A DNA stretch of 64,000 bases from Prosthecobacter debontii (GCA_945869695.1 CAMBPV010000002.1:1-64000), one strand, 5' to 3'; shown: positions 1-9,848, counted from the first letter of the stretch. The notes: generated from the letters alone by a model not told the origin. Program-made: numbers and translations.

Positions 1-1292
1 TTCATGGAGTTGGGAAACTCACGCGTCTCGGCAGTTTGGGTGAAGAGATTGCAGAACATCTCATAGCGGTCGCATTCACGATCACCGTTCGTATCGACGA
101 GCTTCCAGATGCCATTGCGGTCGAAGACCAAAAGCTCACCGTTCCGTGACACGATGCTCATCGGCTCATGCAGACCGGAGGCAAATCGCTTCCACGTGAT
201 TTTCTCCAAATCGCCCTTGAGGCCGGAGACGAGCCACACATCACCGTCGAAAGTAACAGCTGCGGCCTCGCCTTGGTCATTCAAGAAAGCGATGTCGGCC
301 AGGCGGACATTGCGCTTCCAAGGATTGTCGAGCGGGAGAGGAATGTCGTCGATGACGTAGGCGTCGTCGGAGGTGGAGAGGGTGGCGGTTGTGGTGATGG
401 TTTGGGGCCAGTTCTGGGTCCCCTCTCCGCGATGAGGAGGAGAAGCGCTTTCACCGTCGTCAATCTGCGCGCCGATGCTCATACCAAACTCGATCTCCGT
501 TTCAGAGGCTGGTAGTTCGACAAACTTGACGCCATTGATGCTCTGAACTTTGAGTGCCAAGGCGCTGGAACAGAGAACCTCCAGATTGTCGCCACTCATC
601 CCCGCCAGGACGAGAAGGTTGTTTCCATGTTTCGGAACATGAAGCCAACGCGTCACATGTCGGCCATCCGAACCACCGCGACTAATCCATTCGACAATCT
701 GCACTCCGTCCATAGCATACTCCAAACCCAATCCTTCGGGCCCCTTCCGTGTCACTGTGCGAAACTGCTCAATCGCTCCCCTACCCACTTCCTCTGAGCT
801 CGGTGCTTTTTCACGAGGATCCGTGAAACTCGGTTTATCCCCCACTTGCCAGCCCGGATAAATCCCATTCGCCAGCCACACCTTGCCAATCGGCTTCGGG
901 AGGTTCTCTTGGCCGTCTTTGGTTTTCTGTCCGGCGATGTGGTAGGAGCCGGGGGCGAGGGCTTCCGGGGTGAGAGGAGGCTTGCCGGGCTCGCCTTCCC
1001 AAATGCAGGCAATACGGAGGAGATCGGTATCAAAGCAGGCCCAGAGATTGTGCCCGAGATTCAAGACGATGCCACGCGGGGTTAGGTTGTCTTTGGGCAA
1101 GCCTTCACCCACGTCTCGCGCGTCCACCACGCTGCTGAAGAACGGGAAATCTTTTTCCACGAAGTCTCCCCAGGGTGATGGTTTCACCGGGAGCGGCTGC
1201 TTTCCTGAAGCAGCGGGTTTCTTTTTCTCCGCCACCAGAGCAGATGCCGAGACGGCGAGGAGGAGTAACAGGAAGAGGCGCAGCGATGACAT
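1..1292 (-). CDS. Secreted DUF6797-type protein, partial (C-terminus off the left edge)
   Basis: From an ATG at 1292 the frame stays open to the left edge, giving about 430 visible residues and no stop. It begins with a Sec signal peptide (MSSLRLFLLLLLAVSASA), followed by a Lys/Pro-rich linker and a block with PRGIVLNLGHNLWACFDTD that I recognise from DUF6797 proteins of Verrucomicrobia and Planctomycetes. The later part (around LLVFDRNGIWKLVDTNGD) looks like the blades of an NHL/sorbosone-dehydrogenase-type propeller. In this family a c-type heme domain often follows, but that part is outside the window. Role inferred: extracytoplasmic, heme-linked carbohydrate oxidation. It diverges from the PQQ-like gene at 1428 across 135 nt. 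Confidence 0.75.
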   Translation of the reverse strand, partial: MSSLRLFLLLLLAVSASALVAEKKKPAASGKQPLPVKPSPWGDFVEKDFPFFSSVVDARDVGEGLPKDNLTPRGIVLNLGHNLWACFDTDLLRIACIWEGEPGKPPLTPEALAPGSYHIAGQKTKDGQENLPKPIGKVWLANGIYPGWQVGDKPSFTDPREKAPSSEEVGRGAIEQFRTVTRKGPEGLGLEYAMDGVQIVEWISRGGSDGRHVTRWLHVPKHGNNLLVLAGMSGDNLEVLCSSALALKVQSINGVKFVELPASETEIEFGMSIGAQIDDGESASPPHRGEGTQNWPQTITTTATLSTSDDAYVIDDIPLPLDNPWKRNVRLADIAFLNDQGEAAAVTFDGDVWLVSGLKGDLEKITWKRFASGLHEPMSIVSRNGELLVFDRNGIWKLVDTNGDRECDRYEMFCNLFTQTAETREFPNSM

Positions 1293-1427
1293 GATGGGCG
1301 GAGGGTAACGCCTTCAAACGGGATTTCATTCCCAAGATCTCTCGCGAGAAGCGCGGTCGCGTCTGCGTTTAGCTGCTTGCATCCGAAGATGGCTCCAGCC
1401 ACCTTCCGCATTCATCTCCTCACCCTC

Positions 1428-2720
1428 ATGAAATCGTTCAGTCTCGCCATCTGCCTCCTCACTGCTCTGCCTGCTTTTGCCAAGACCGATTGGTCACGAT
1501 TCCGCGGCCCCAACGGAACGGGCGTGGCTGAGACGACGGGGCTGCCCTCGAAGATCGACGACTCAAACACGGTCTGGAAAGTGGAGTTGGGCAAGGGCTG
1601 GTCCTCACCTGTTCTCTGGAAAGACAGGGTGGTGGTCACAGCTGAGGCACCGGATCAAAAGCGCGCCGTGATCGCTCTCAGCGCTGCCGATGGTAAGGAA
1701 ATCTGGAGGCATGAAGAAGCCTACGCGGAACACAAGCTGCATAACTTCAACAGTTTCGCCAGCAGCTCCCCTTACATTGATGAAAAGGGCATCTATGTGA
1801 ATTGGAGCACGGGCACCACGATCCAAGCTCTGGCCTTGGATCACACCGGAAAGCTTCTTTGGAAGAATGAACACGTGGCAGACTACATCCATGAGCACGG
1901 CACCGGCATCTCGCCCATCGTGGTGGATGGCATCATGATCGTTCGCAGTGAGTTTGACTGGCAGCGGGATGGGAAGATCTACACGGAAGATCCCGAGCAG
2001 CAAAAGTGGAGGGCCTGCATCGTGGGCCTTGATGCGGCCACCGGAAAACAAAGCTGGAAACTGGAACTGCCCAACTGCCTGAACACCTTCTCCACGCCCG
2101 TGGTGCATGAGACCGCCGGCGGTAAGAAGGAGATCGTCTGCACCAACAATGCGAGCGGCGTGATGGGCATCGACTCTAAAACAGGGAAGATCAATTGGCA
2201 GCACAATCCTGGCTACTCTCAGCGCAGTTTGGGCTCTGGAGTGCTTCAGGGAGATCGTTATTTCTGCACCTTCGGCACGGGTGGCGGGGTGAAGGAATTT
2301 GCTGCGATTGATATCTCAGGCAGCAAGCCGAAGCCGGTGGAGTTCACCTTCAGCAAAGGTCTGCCCTACGTGCCATCGCCGCTGGTGCTGGATGGCTTGC
2401 TCTACCTGGTGGGAGACGGTGGCATCTTGAAGGTGGTTGATTTCAAATCAGGTGAGCTTCTCTACGAAGAGCGGCTAAATGGAAGCGCTGGCAGTAGCAA
2501 ATTCTTCAGCAGCCCGGTGGCAGCTGACGGAAAAGTTTTCTGCGGCAGTCAGCAGGGAGATGTGATCGTGATCAAGGCCGGCCGGAAGTTTGAGCAACTC
2601 TCCGCCACCAAAATGGACAGCCCCATCAATGCCTCGCCTGCGATCGGAGATGGCCGCCTCTATGTTCGGACGGAAAAGATGCTCTGGTGCGTCGGCAGCA
2701 AGTCCGCTCCGGTGCCCTAG
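1428..2720 (+). CDS. Secreted PQQ-binding-like beta-propeller protein
   Basis: A 430-residue exported protein made of PQQ-like (BamB/quinoprotein dehydrogenase-like) beta-propeller blades. I chose the ATG at 1428 because it begins a clean signal peptide (MKSFSLAICLLTALPAFA); the upstream ATG at 1377 would add 17 residues before it. The mature protein starts with the WSRFRGPNGTG motif typical of PVC-superphylum PQQ-like proteins, followed by repeated blade signatures such as IALSAADGKEIWRHE, VGLDAATGKQSWKLE and VVDFKSGELLYEE. Whether it binds PQQ or is a catalytically silent scaffold cannot be read from the sequence. A diverged paralogue with a broken frame lies at 11151-12575. Its stop lies 6 nt from the stop of the opposing TPR gene. 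Confidence 0.85.
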   Translation: MKSFSLAICLLTALPAFAKTDWSRFRGPNGTGVAETTGLPSKIDDSNTVWKVELGKGWSSPVLWKDRVVVTAEAPDQKRAVIALSAADGKEIWRHEEAYAEHKLHNFNSFASSSPYIDEKGIYVNWSTGTTIQALALDHTGKLLWKNEHVADYIHEHGTGISPIVVDGIMIVRSEFDWQRDGKIYTEDPEQQKWRACIVGLDAATGKQSWKLELPNCLNTFSTPVVHETAGGKKEIVCTNNASGVMGIDSKTGKINWQHNPGYSQRSLGSGVLQGDRYFCTFGTGGGVKEFAAIDISGSKPKPVEFTFSKGLPYVPSPLVLDGLLYLVGDGGILKVVDFKSGELLYEERLNGSAGSSKFFSSPVAADGKVFCGSQQGDVIVIKAGRKFEQLSATKMDSPINASPAIGDGRLYVRTEKMLWCVGSKSAPVP

Positions 2721-2726
2721 TTCGCT

Positions 2727-3893
2727 TTACTTCTTTTTAGCAGCCTCTGCTTTGCGGACATCCTCATAGAGTTCATTGAGGATCTTCTGCGTTTCCTTGG
2801 TATCCGGGCTGTCAGGACCGAGATTGCGCCTCCGAATGTCCAGCACGCGCTGGTAGCATTTTACACCTTCCTGATAGTTGCCTTTTTTGAGGTGCACCTT
2901 GGCAAGATCGAGGGCGATCGGCAGCATGTTGGTGTCGGTTTCGCCAAAGCCGATTTTGCAGTGTTCAAAGGCGGATTTGATGAGAGAGAAAGCGCGATCC
3001 TCATTGCCCGCCGCCGTCTCGAGGGCAAATAAACGGTAGAGCGTAACGGTCCACTGTTGCTGCACGAGTTTATCCTCCGAGCTCCCGCCCTTTTCCAAGT
3101 CGGACAAGATCGATGCATAGACCTCGCGAGCCCCTTTGGTATCCCCCGATCCCGAAAGCGTCGTAGCGACCACGATACGCGCTGCATACGTTTTCGAATT
3201 CTCCGCACCGAAGGACTCCTTGGCCGCAGTGGCTGCTTTTTGGCGGTAGAGAATCTCGTCTTTCGAGCGACCAAAAAAAGCCGCGATGACCGCCATCGAA
3301 CCATACGCACTCACGACGTATTCCGAGCCTTTTTGGGGCCGGTCGCCTGCTATTGAAATGATGGCCGTGAAGACCTCGTGTGCAGCTATCCTCTCCTTTT
3401 TCTCGAGAAGGATGGATCCGACATTGGTGAGTGACTGGAGATGCTCCTCAATGAAATTGGGACCAGCATGGCCAAAGAAAGTCGCCGCCTCCTGAGCCAA
3501 TAGCAAAGCCCGGTCAAGATCGCCTCCGGAGTTCGCGATCTGCACGAGCAGGAAGTTTTTGATCTTTTGCGTTTCCGGATTGTCCTTCCCGCTCAGCGCC
3601 CCCCGCAGAACGAGCAGCTTTTCATAAACATCGACTGCGAGCTTTGAACTGCCGGTGCGGCCGAGGAGATCCCCGAGGCGCGCGAGGAGTTGAGCGCAAG
3701 TTTCATCGTTGGCGGTTTTTGCGGTTTGGCGCTCATTGTAGGCGTTGATCCAAGTCGTCAGGGCGCTCTTGTAGTCCTTGTTGGCGTAGGCTTCATCACC
3801 GATCTTGAGCGCATCTTCCGAAGGGCCACCCCGAATGAGGCCGCAGCAACTGAAAACGAGGAGGAGACTCAGGGCTGTGGATTGCAGTTTCAT
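2727..3893 (-). CDS. Secreted tetratricopeptide-repeat protein
   Basis: A 388-residue protein with an N-terminal export signal (MKLQSTALSLLLVFSCCGLIRGG; the Cys pair may be a poor lipobox) followed by TPR-like helical repeats of the kinesin-light-chain kind, for example YKSALTTWINAYNERQ near the start and YQEGVKCYQRVLDIRRRNLGPDSP near the C-terminus. Such repeats are protein-interaction scaffolds; no catalytic motif is seen. It ends in a Lys-rich tail. Its start lies 15 nt downstream of the purD stop on the same strand, so it may be the last gene of a purF-purD transcript, though no functional link to purine synthesis is apparent. Confidence 0.7.
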   Translation of the reverse strand: MKLQSTALSLLLVFSCCGLIRGGPSEDALKIGDEAYANKDYKSALTTWINAYNERQTAKTANDETCAQLLARLGDLLGRTGSSKLAVDVYEKLLVLRGALSGKDNPETQKIKNFLLVQIANSGGDLDRALLLAQEAATFFGHAGPNFIEEHLQSLTNVGSILLEKKERIAAHEVFTAIISIAGDRPQKGSEYVVSAYGSMAVIAAFFGRSKDEILYRQKAATAAKESFGAENSKTYAARIVVATTLSGSGDTKGAREVYASILSDLEKGGSSEDKLVQQQWTVTLYRLFALETAAGNEDRAFSLIKSAFEHCKIGFGETDTNMLPIALDLAKVHLKKGNYQEGVKCYQRVLDIRRRNLGPDSPDTKETQKILNELYEDVRKAEAAKKK

Positions 3894-3908
3894 AAATCTC
3901 GGACCCGA

Positions 3909-5159
3909 CTACTCGAAATGCATCCGGGCGATGTCGGTGCGCCGTTGCAGACCGTCAAAACGAATTTTCTCCGCATTCAGGTAAGCCACATCACGGGCTT
4001 CCACACGGGTTTGCCCCTGAGCGACGACCGCCAAGACACGGCCTCCATGGGTCTCGAACTGTCCGGCTTCATTCTGCCGCGTGCCACAGTGAAAGACTCG
4101 TGCGTTTTCCACCTCGGCTAATCCGCTGATCACATCTCCACTCCGGGAGGAGGCAGGGTAACCTGCACTGGCGAGGATCACACACACGCTCCAGCCATCT
4201 GCAAAATGAATGAGGTCAGGCGTGAGATTTCCATTGGCGCCGGCGAGGCAATACTGGGCAAAATCACCTCTGACCATGGGCAGCACAGCTTCGGCTTCTG
4301 GATCACCGAAACGGCAGTTGTACTCGAGCATCTGCGGACCTTCAGGTGTGAGCATGATGCCAAAATAAAGGAACCCGCGGTAGCGGAGTTGATCCTTCGT
4401 CAGCCCCTCGACGCTGGGGCGGATGATCTCTGCCTCGATCTGTTTCATGAGCGCACTCTCAGCGAGATCGCGAGATGCCACCGCGCCCATGCCGCCCGTG
4501 TTGGGGCCCTGATCATTGTCACGAATGCGTTTGTAGTCACGCGCTGGCATCAGGATGTGATAGCTGCCTTCACAGACGCTGACAAAAATGGAAATCTCCG
4601 GGCCCGTCAGGCACTGCTCTACGATGAGTCGTCCATCCCCAAAAAGTCGGCGGGTGAAAACATCATCAAGAAAAGTGTGCGCTTCCGCAGCATCCGGGCA
4701 AACAGCGACGCCCTTCCCCGCAGCCAATCCATCGAATTTGAGCACGATGGGATAAGTGTCGATCGCAGCCAAAGCCGCCTCTTTCGTTTCGCAAACCACA
4801 AAGCCTGCCGTCGGGATTTGGTGTCGTTGGAAGAACTCTTTCGCGAAAACCTTGCTCGCCTCCAACTGAGCTGATTCTTTTCGCGGACCCCAGCACGGAA
4901 TGCCCGCTTCTTCGCACATGTTTGCCAGGCCACGGTCCTTGATCAGCCATGCCTCTTCACCTGCGACGCAGAGGTCAATGCCCTCTGCTTTCATGAAAGC
5001 GATCAACTCCGTGAGATCTGCTGCAGTCACACAAGTGGCGAGGGACGCGATGGCTGCACTGCCTGGTGAGGCAAAGAGTTGCGGTTTCGAGGGGGACTCA
5101 CTGAGAGCGGTCAGGATGGCGTGCTCACGGCCGCCTTTGCCGGTAACGAGGATTTTCAT
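3909..5159 (-). CDS. purD: Phosphoribosylamine-glycine ligase (GAR synthetase)
   Basis: Second step of de novo purine synthesis: ATP-dependent joining of 5-phosphoribosylamine and glycine, cytosolic. The 416-residue length is normal for the family. Visible hallmarks are the N-terminal GKGGREHAI motif (residues 7-15), the ATP-grasp segment VLKFDGLAAGKGVAVC, the GPNTGGMGAV signature in the middle and LEYNCRFGDPEAEAVLP towards the C-terminus. It lies 8 nt downstream of purF on the same strand, so the first two purine enzymes are co-transcribed and presumably made together, which makes sense because phosphoribosylamine is unstable. Confidence 0.96.
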   Translation of the reverse strand: MKILVTGKGGREHAILTALSESPSKPQLFASPGSAAIASLATCVTAADLTELIAFMKAEGIDLCVAGEEAWLIKDRGLANMCEEAGIPCWGPRKESAQLEASKVFAKEFFQRHQIPTAGFVVCETKEAALAAIDTYPIVLKFDGLAAGKGVAVCPDAAEAHTFLDDVFTRRLFGDGRLIVEQCLTGPEISIFVSVCEGSYHILMPARDYKRIRDNDQGPNTGGMGAVASRDLAESALMKQIEAEIIRPSVEGLTKDQLRYRGFLYFGIMLTPEGPQMLEYNCRFGDPEAEAVLPMVRGDFAQYCLAGANGNLTPDLIHFADGWSVCVILASAGYPASSRSGDVISGLAEVENARVFHCGTRQNEAGQFETHGGRVLAVVAQGQTRVEARDVAYLNAEKIRFDGLQRRTDIARMHFE

Positions 5160-5167
5160 TCGCGTTG

Positions 5168-7099
5168 TTAAAAAAGGGTTTCGCCATAAGCGCGCCCACC
5201 TTTGCCTTCATAGAAGTTCAGGAAGGCACGGTTCACGGTCTCGTAACCTCCAGGCGTCGGATAGTCACCGCTGAAATACCAGTCTCCGCATTCAGGGCCG
5301 ATGGCCTTGTGCAAGTCGCCAATGGTTTGGTAAATGATCTTGACCTCCCCCTTCCAGGATAAGGTCCTCGGGTTGACGATCTCGACGACTTTGGCCGAAA
5401 TCTCGCTGTCCGTGAAGGGTGCATAAATGTCCTTCACGACGTTGCGCATCTCGCAGGCTGGTTTTTTGAGTTCCGCCTTGGCCGCCCCGTAGGCGGCGTC
5501 CATGATGTGCCATTTTCCACGGTCTTTGAGAAGCTGGACTGCGGCCTCGAAGGCGATAAATTTACCCAACTCCGCCATGTCGATGCCATAGCAGTCCGGG
5601 TAGCGGATCTGAGGTGCGGTGGAAACAATGACGATGCGCTTCGGATTCGTGCGGGCCAGAATCCGCAACAGGGATGTGCGCAAAGTGGTGCCGCGGACGA
5701 TGGAGTCATCGATCACCACCAGATTATCCTCAGGCGTCACCACGCCGTAGGTGATGTCATAGACCATGGCGGCCATGCCATCACGACTCGTCTCCTGCGA
5801 GATGAAGGTGCGCATCTTGATGTCCTTATGGGCGATCTTTTCTGCGCGTGGCCAGTTCCGCATGATCAACTCATCGAGCTCGTTTTCATCGAGTGCTCCA
5901 GACTGCCACATTTTTTTCAGGGCTGAGCGCACTTCCGTTCTGCGGCGTTTCCGCAAGCCGTCCATGAATCCGTAATAGGCGATCTCGGCTGTGTTTGGAA
6001 TGAAGCTGACGACCGTGTGCTCAAGGTCATTTTCGATGGCATCAATGATGTGAGGAACGAGCACCTCACCGAGTTGCTTCCGCTGCTCGTAAATGGTGGC
6101 ATCATTGCTTCGAGAGAAATAGATGCGCTCGAATGAGCAGGGATGAAACTCACGCTTCTCGGTGAATGGCTTGACGATGAATCGTCCGTTGTCGGCCTTG
6201 ATGCTCGCGACGCTGGCTCGGGGCAGCTCTTTGACATCGTCCTCAGTGGCGTTGAAGACGGTGCGAATGGCCGGTTTTTCGGAAGCGAAAACGATCACTT
6301 CATCATCTGCATAGTAGAAGCAGGGGCGGATGCCATTGGGATCCCGCATGACGAAGAGGTCACCGTTTCCGATCACTCCGACGATGGCGTAACCTCCGTC
6401 CCAGATCTCAGCGGAGCGCTTGATGAGTTCGGTGACGTCGAGTCGCTTGCTGATGTGCACGGGGATATCGGGGCCCGGCACGTCTTCGTCACGCAGTTCA
6501 TGGAAGAGCTCATCATGCATTTCATCGAGGTGAAAGCCGACCTCCTCCAGCACGGTCTGAGTGTCCGTATCATAAACCGGATGCTGACCACGCTCGATCA
6601 TGTGGCGGTGCAACTCCGAGGAGTTGGTCATGTTGAAGTTTCCCATCACCATGAGGCTCTTCGTGGGCCAGTTGCTACGGCGCACGTAGGGGTGACAGGA
6701 GGCTTTTCCAAAGGAACCCGAGGTTCCGTATCTCAAGTGGCCCATGAGCACCTCACCGCCGAACTCGAAGTGCTGCTTGATGATCTCAGGATCTTCGGGA
6801 TCGAGGTCGTGCTTTTTGCAGAGGCGATCAAAGTCCCTTTTGGCATTCAGGAAGATTTCCTCCAGGGAGTCTTTTTTGACGGACCGCTCGCGAAATAAAT
6901 AAGGCGTGCCCAGCGGCATGTGCAGCTTGCAACAGCCGATCCCCTCGCCGTCCTGACCACGATTCCGCTCTTTCATCATCAGCATGTAAAGCTTTTGATA
7001 CCCCCAAAGCGCGGAGCCATATTTGTCTTTGTAGTAGGCCAGCGGTTTTCGCAGACGCACCACTGCGATGCCGCACTCGTGTTTGATTGGATCGCTCAT
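5168..7099 (-). CDS. purF: Amidophosphoribosyltransferase, long form
   Basis: Committed step of purine synthesis: glutamine plus PRPP give phosphoribosylamine. The ATG at 7099 gives MSDPIKHECGIAVV; Cys9 would be the N-terminal nucleophile of the class II glutamine amidotransferase domain after removal of a short propeptide. The type I phosphoribosyltransferase PRPP loop VVIDDSIVRGTT lies around residue 460. At 643 residues it is clearly longer than the roughly 500-residue enterobacterial enzyme, with extra material in both halves and a C-terminal extension (IIYQTIGDLHKAIGPECGDW); I recall long PurF-like proteins of this size from Bacteroidetes. The open frame continues upstream of 7099, but that part overlaps the divergent DUF1501 gene and carries no family similarity. 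Confidence 0.9.
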   Translation of the reverse strand: MSDPIKHECGIAVVRLRKPLAYYKDKYGSALWGYQKLYMLMMKERNRGQDGEGIGCCKLHMPLGTPYLFRERSVKKDSLEEIFLNAKRDFDRLCKKHDLDPEDPEIIKQHFEFGGEVLMGHLRYGTSGSFGKASCHPYVRRSNWPTKSLMVMGNFNMTNSSELHRHMIERGQHPVYDTDTQTVLEEVGFHLDEMHDELFHELRDEDVPGPDIPVHISKRLDVTELIKRSAEIWDGGYAIVGVIGNGDLFVMRDPNGIRPCFYYADDEVIVFASEKPAIRTVFNATEDDVKELPRASVASIKADNGRFIVKPFTEKREFHPCSFERIYFSRSNDATIYEQRKQLGEVLVPHIIDAIENDLEHTVVSFIPNTAEIAYYGFMDGLRKRRRTEVRSALKKMWQSGALDENELDELIMRNWPRAEKIAHKDIKMRTFISQETSRDGMAAMVYDITYGVVTPEDNLVVIDDSIVRGTTLRTSLLRILARTNPKRIVIVSTAPQIRYPDCYGIDMAELGKFIAFEAAVQLLKDRGKWHIMDAAYGAAKAELKKPACEMRNVVKDIYAPFTDSEISAKVVEIVNPRTLSWKGEVKIIYQTIGDLHKAIGPECGDWYFSGDYPTPGGYETVNRAFLNFYEGKGGRAYGETLF

Positions 7100-7313
7100 T
7101 CGTTGGGGAGCGATCATCTTTGGCATTAACTCCGCCAAGTGCAAGGGGCGACACCCATTGTGAACAAGTTCGGTTCTGTTTCGGCAGGCAAAGGTTTGAT
7201 TGTGAGCCGATCGGGAGGGTGCCCGGCATCGAGCTATCTGGCATCCGACATTCGCTGTGAGACTTATCCCTCCCACCGATAGTTCGCCATTCGTGCTCCG
7301 TATTGAAAAGACC

Positions 7314-8717
7314 ATGCTGGGCTTTGGATCACCCTTTTCGACGCCGTCGTCCTCGGGCCGACGCGAGTTCCTGCGTCTCGGGGGCCTTGGACTGGGCGGG
7401 CTCACGCTGAGTGATCTGTTGGGCCTTCAGGCCGCCGCCAAGAGCATCAATTCCGCTGTGAAAGACCGCTCGGTCATCTTTCTTTTCATGCATGGCGGGC
7501 CGTCACAGTTTGAGACTTTCGACCCCAAGATGGAGGCTCCCTCGGAGATCCGGAGCACGACTGGCGAGGTGAAGACCACGCTGCCCGGGGTTACGTTTGG
7601 CGGCACCTTTCAGAAGCTCGCTAAGGTGGCGGACAAATTCAGCATTGTTCGGTCTTTCGTCACCGGCGACAGCGTGCATGACATCAAGACCATCGTGAGT
7701 AAGGACACCCTGAAGGCAAATCTGGGCTCCCTCTACAGTCGGATCGCGGGGCCCCTCCGAGCGGACTCCGCGATGCCGAGCAATGTGGCGCTCTTTCCCA
7801 GAGCCGTTGCGCCGGAGACGATGCCTGCTTTTCTGAAATTCGGCGACTTCACCTCGGGTGGCGAGGTCGGCTCCGCCTATCGACCCTTCGTGCCGGGAGT
7901 CGGCACCGATGCGCAGGCTGACATGTCATTGAACATGCCTCTGAGCCGGTTCGATGATCGGCACCAATTGCTGACCTCTCTCGACTCGTGGAAGCGGGAA
8001 ATGGACTCGGTTCCTGCGCTCGAGGGCGTGGGTGGTTTTCAGCAGATGGCCTTTGATCTTCTCAGACGCGGAGTCTCGGATGCGTTTGACCTTTCCAAGG
8101 AAGACCCGCGCCTTTTGGCGCGCTACGACACAGCTCGGCTGCTCCCCAAAGAACGGATCAGCAGCCGCTGGAATAATCGCGAACACTACGCGGACAATGC
8201 TGCCTCTCTGGGTAAACTGCTGCTTCTCGCGCGTCGCCTCTGCGAGCGGGGCGCTGGCTTTGTCACGATCACGACCAGTTTTGTATGGGACATGCATGCG
8301 GATGTGAACAACGCCCCCATGACCACTGGCATGGACTATGTAGGACGACCCTTCGACCACGCGGTATCAGCTCTGATCGAAGACATCGAATCACGTGGCC
8401 TCCGGGATAAAATCATGCTCGTTTGCTGCGGTGAAATGGGTCGCTCGCCGAGGATCAATGCCAAAGGTGGTCGTGATCACTGGGGGAATCTAGCACCTTT
8501 GATGGTCTACGGCGGCGGCACGCAGGCGGGTCAAGTCATCGGGAAATCCAGCCGGGACGGCGGTGAACCCGCAGAAGATCCCGTCACCATCCCTGACCTG
8601 GTGTCCACGATTTTGCATAGCCTGATTGATGTCGGTCAGGCGCGACTCATTGATGGACTGCCGCCCAATCTGCTGAACCTCCTCGGTCGGGGCACACCGA
8701 TCCGCGGATTGGTCTAA
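7314..8717 (+). CDS. DUF1501 (sulfatase-like) protein with twin-arginine signal
   Basis: A 467-residue protein of the DUF1501 family, abundant in Planctomycetes and Verrucomicrobia and structurally related to alkaline phosphatase/sulfatase folds. The ATG at 7314 is preceded by GAAAAG and places a twin-arginine signal near the start (RREFLRLGGLGLGGLTLSDL). Family hallmarks include FLFMHGGPSQFETFDPK, the central EDPRLLARYD region and MLVCCGEMGRSPRINAKGGRDHWG near the C-terminus, which holds likely metal-binding residues. These genes usually pair with a DUF1553/DUF1549 cytochrome gene; none is adjacent here. Its TAA stop abuts the purM stop directly. Confidence 0.88.
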   Translation: MLGFGSPFSTPSSSGRREFLRLGGLGLGGLTLSDLLGLQAAAKSINSAVKDRSVIFLFMHGGPSQFETFDPKMEAPSEIRSTTGEVKTTLPGVTFGGTFQKLAKVADKFSIVRSFVTGDSVHDIKTIVSKDTLKANLGSLYSRIAGPLRADSAMPSNVALFPRAVAPETMPAFLKFGDFTSGGEVGSAYRPFVPGVGTDAQADMSLNMPLSRFDDRHQLLTSLDSWKREMDSVPALEGVGGFQQMAFDLLRRGVSDAFDLSKEDPRLLARYDTARLLPKERISSRWNNREHYADNAASLGKLLLLARRLCERGAGFVTITTSFVWDMHADVNNAPMTTGMDYVGRPFDHAVSALIEDIESRGLRDKIMLVCCGEMGRSPRINAKGGRDHWGNLAPLMVYGGGTQAGQVIGKSSRDGGEPAEDPVTIPDLVSTILHSLIDVGQARLIDGLPPNLLNLLGRGTPIRGLV

Positions 8718-9710
8718 TCAGGCCAGCTCGCAGGGCACTTTCCCGCTCTTGTCCATCTCGCCGAGCACGACGGCCCCCTCACCCACCTTGAGCGCTTTTT
8801 GGGCGTGCTTCGGATCAACGATGGCCACCCAGCCGATGCCCATGTTGAAGGTATCCCATGCATCGGACGGGTCAGCGTGACGGAGGATCTTCTGCACCAC
8901 GTCATTTTTCCAAAACGGCACTTTCAGGTGACAGCCGAAGCCGCGCTTCGTGAAAATACGCCCCAGATTCTCCACCAATCCGCCGCCAGTGATGTGTGCC
9001 ATCGCGGCTGGCTTGACCTTGGCTTTTTTCAGGCCCCAGCAGACGTTATGGTAAAGGAGCGTTGGCGTCAGCAACTGCGCGGCATCCTTTTTGCTGAGCT
9101 TGATATTCTCCCTTGCGATGATGCGCCGCACAAGGCTGAAGCCGTTGGCGTGGAATCCCGCACTGGGCCAACCGATGAGCACGTCTCCCTTTTTGATCTC
9201 GGCTGGATTGAGGACATCCGCTTTTTCGCAGGCTCCGATGGCAAATCCTGAGAGCTCCACCATTCCCTCCAAGACGGCACCGGGCATCTCGGCGGTCTCG
9301 CCGCCAGCCAGGATGCAATTGCAGGAGGTCAGGTATTCCGACATGCCAGCGATGATGCGCGTGAGCTGCTTCTTGATGATTTTATTGATGCCAACGTAAT
9401 CCAGAAACAGAATCGGGTCCGCGCCGCAGGTCAGGACGTCGTTCACATTCATGGCCACGAGATCTTTTCCTGCGTTCTCCAGGAGGTCATGCTTCAAGAG
9501 CAATTCCAGCTTGGTGCCCACACCGTCACAGCCGGTGAAGATCATGGGCTGCTTGTATTTGCTGAGGTCATAGCCAGCGGCGAAAAGGCCAAAGGCATTG
9601 GCCAGCTTTCGCTTCTGCTGGGTGCGTTTCACGAGTGCGCCGATGTCATCGACGAAAGATGCCGCCTCGTGAATATCAACGCCGGCCTGCTTGTAAGTGT
9701 GCTTGGACAT
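8718..9710 (-). CDS. purM: Phosphoribosylformylglycinamidine cyclo-ligase (AIR synthetase)
   Basis: Fifth step of purine synthesis: ATP-dependent closure of the imidazole ring of FGAM to AIR. The 330-residue length is near normal. Recognisable parts are the N-terminal YKQAGVDIHEA, the FTGCDGVGTKLELL segment, VAMNVNDVLTCGADPILFLDY (metal/ATP binding), LAGGETAEMPG and the C-terminal AHITGGGLVENLGRI. It faces the DUF1501 gene with no intervening nucleotide. It is the third purine gene within 6 kb on the minus strand but is separated from purF-purD by a plus-strand gene, so it must have its own promoter. Confidence 0.96.
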   Translation of the reverse strand: MSKHTYKQAGVDIHEAASFVDDIGALVKRTQQKRKLANAFGLFAAGYDLSKYKQPMIFTGCDGVGTKLELLLKHDLLENAGKDLVAMNVNDVLTCGADPILFLDYVGINKIIKKQLTRIIAGMSEYLTSCNCILAGGETAEMPGAVLEGMVELSGFAIGACEKADVLNPAEIKKGDVLIGWPSAGFHANGFSLVRRIIARENIKLSKKDAAQLLTPTLLYHNVCWGLKKAKVKPAAMAHITGGGLVENLGRIFTKRGFGCHLKVPFWKNDVVQKILRHADPSDAWDTFNMGIGWVAIVDPKHAQKALKVGEGAVVLGEMDKSGKVPCELA

Positions 9711-9848
9711 AAAAGGTAAAGGAGAGGTCTATCAAGAGCGCGGAGCCGGGAAAAAGAAAATGATTTATGCGGACGGCCCTTTTCGCCCTCAAATCCAACA
9801 TTGCGACCCAATTGAATGTTTGGATTTAAAGAATATCACGAATCCCCG

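Noticed and set aside
6143..6898. 251-codon plus-strand frame opposite purF
   Set aside because: Shadow; purF conservation explains the openness.
7099..7405. 102-residue N-terminal extension of PurF
   Set aside because: Non-conserved, overlaps the divergent DUF1501 gene and its promoter region, and would bury the catalytic Cys.
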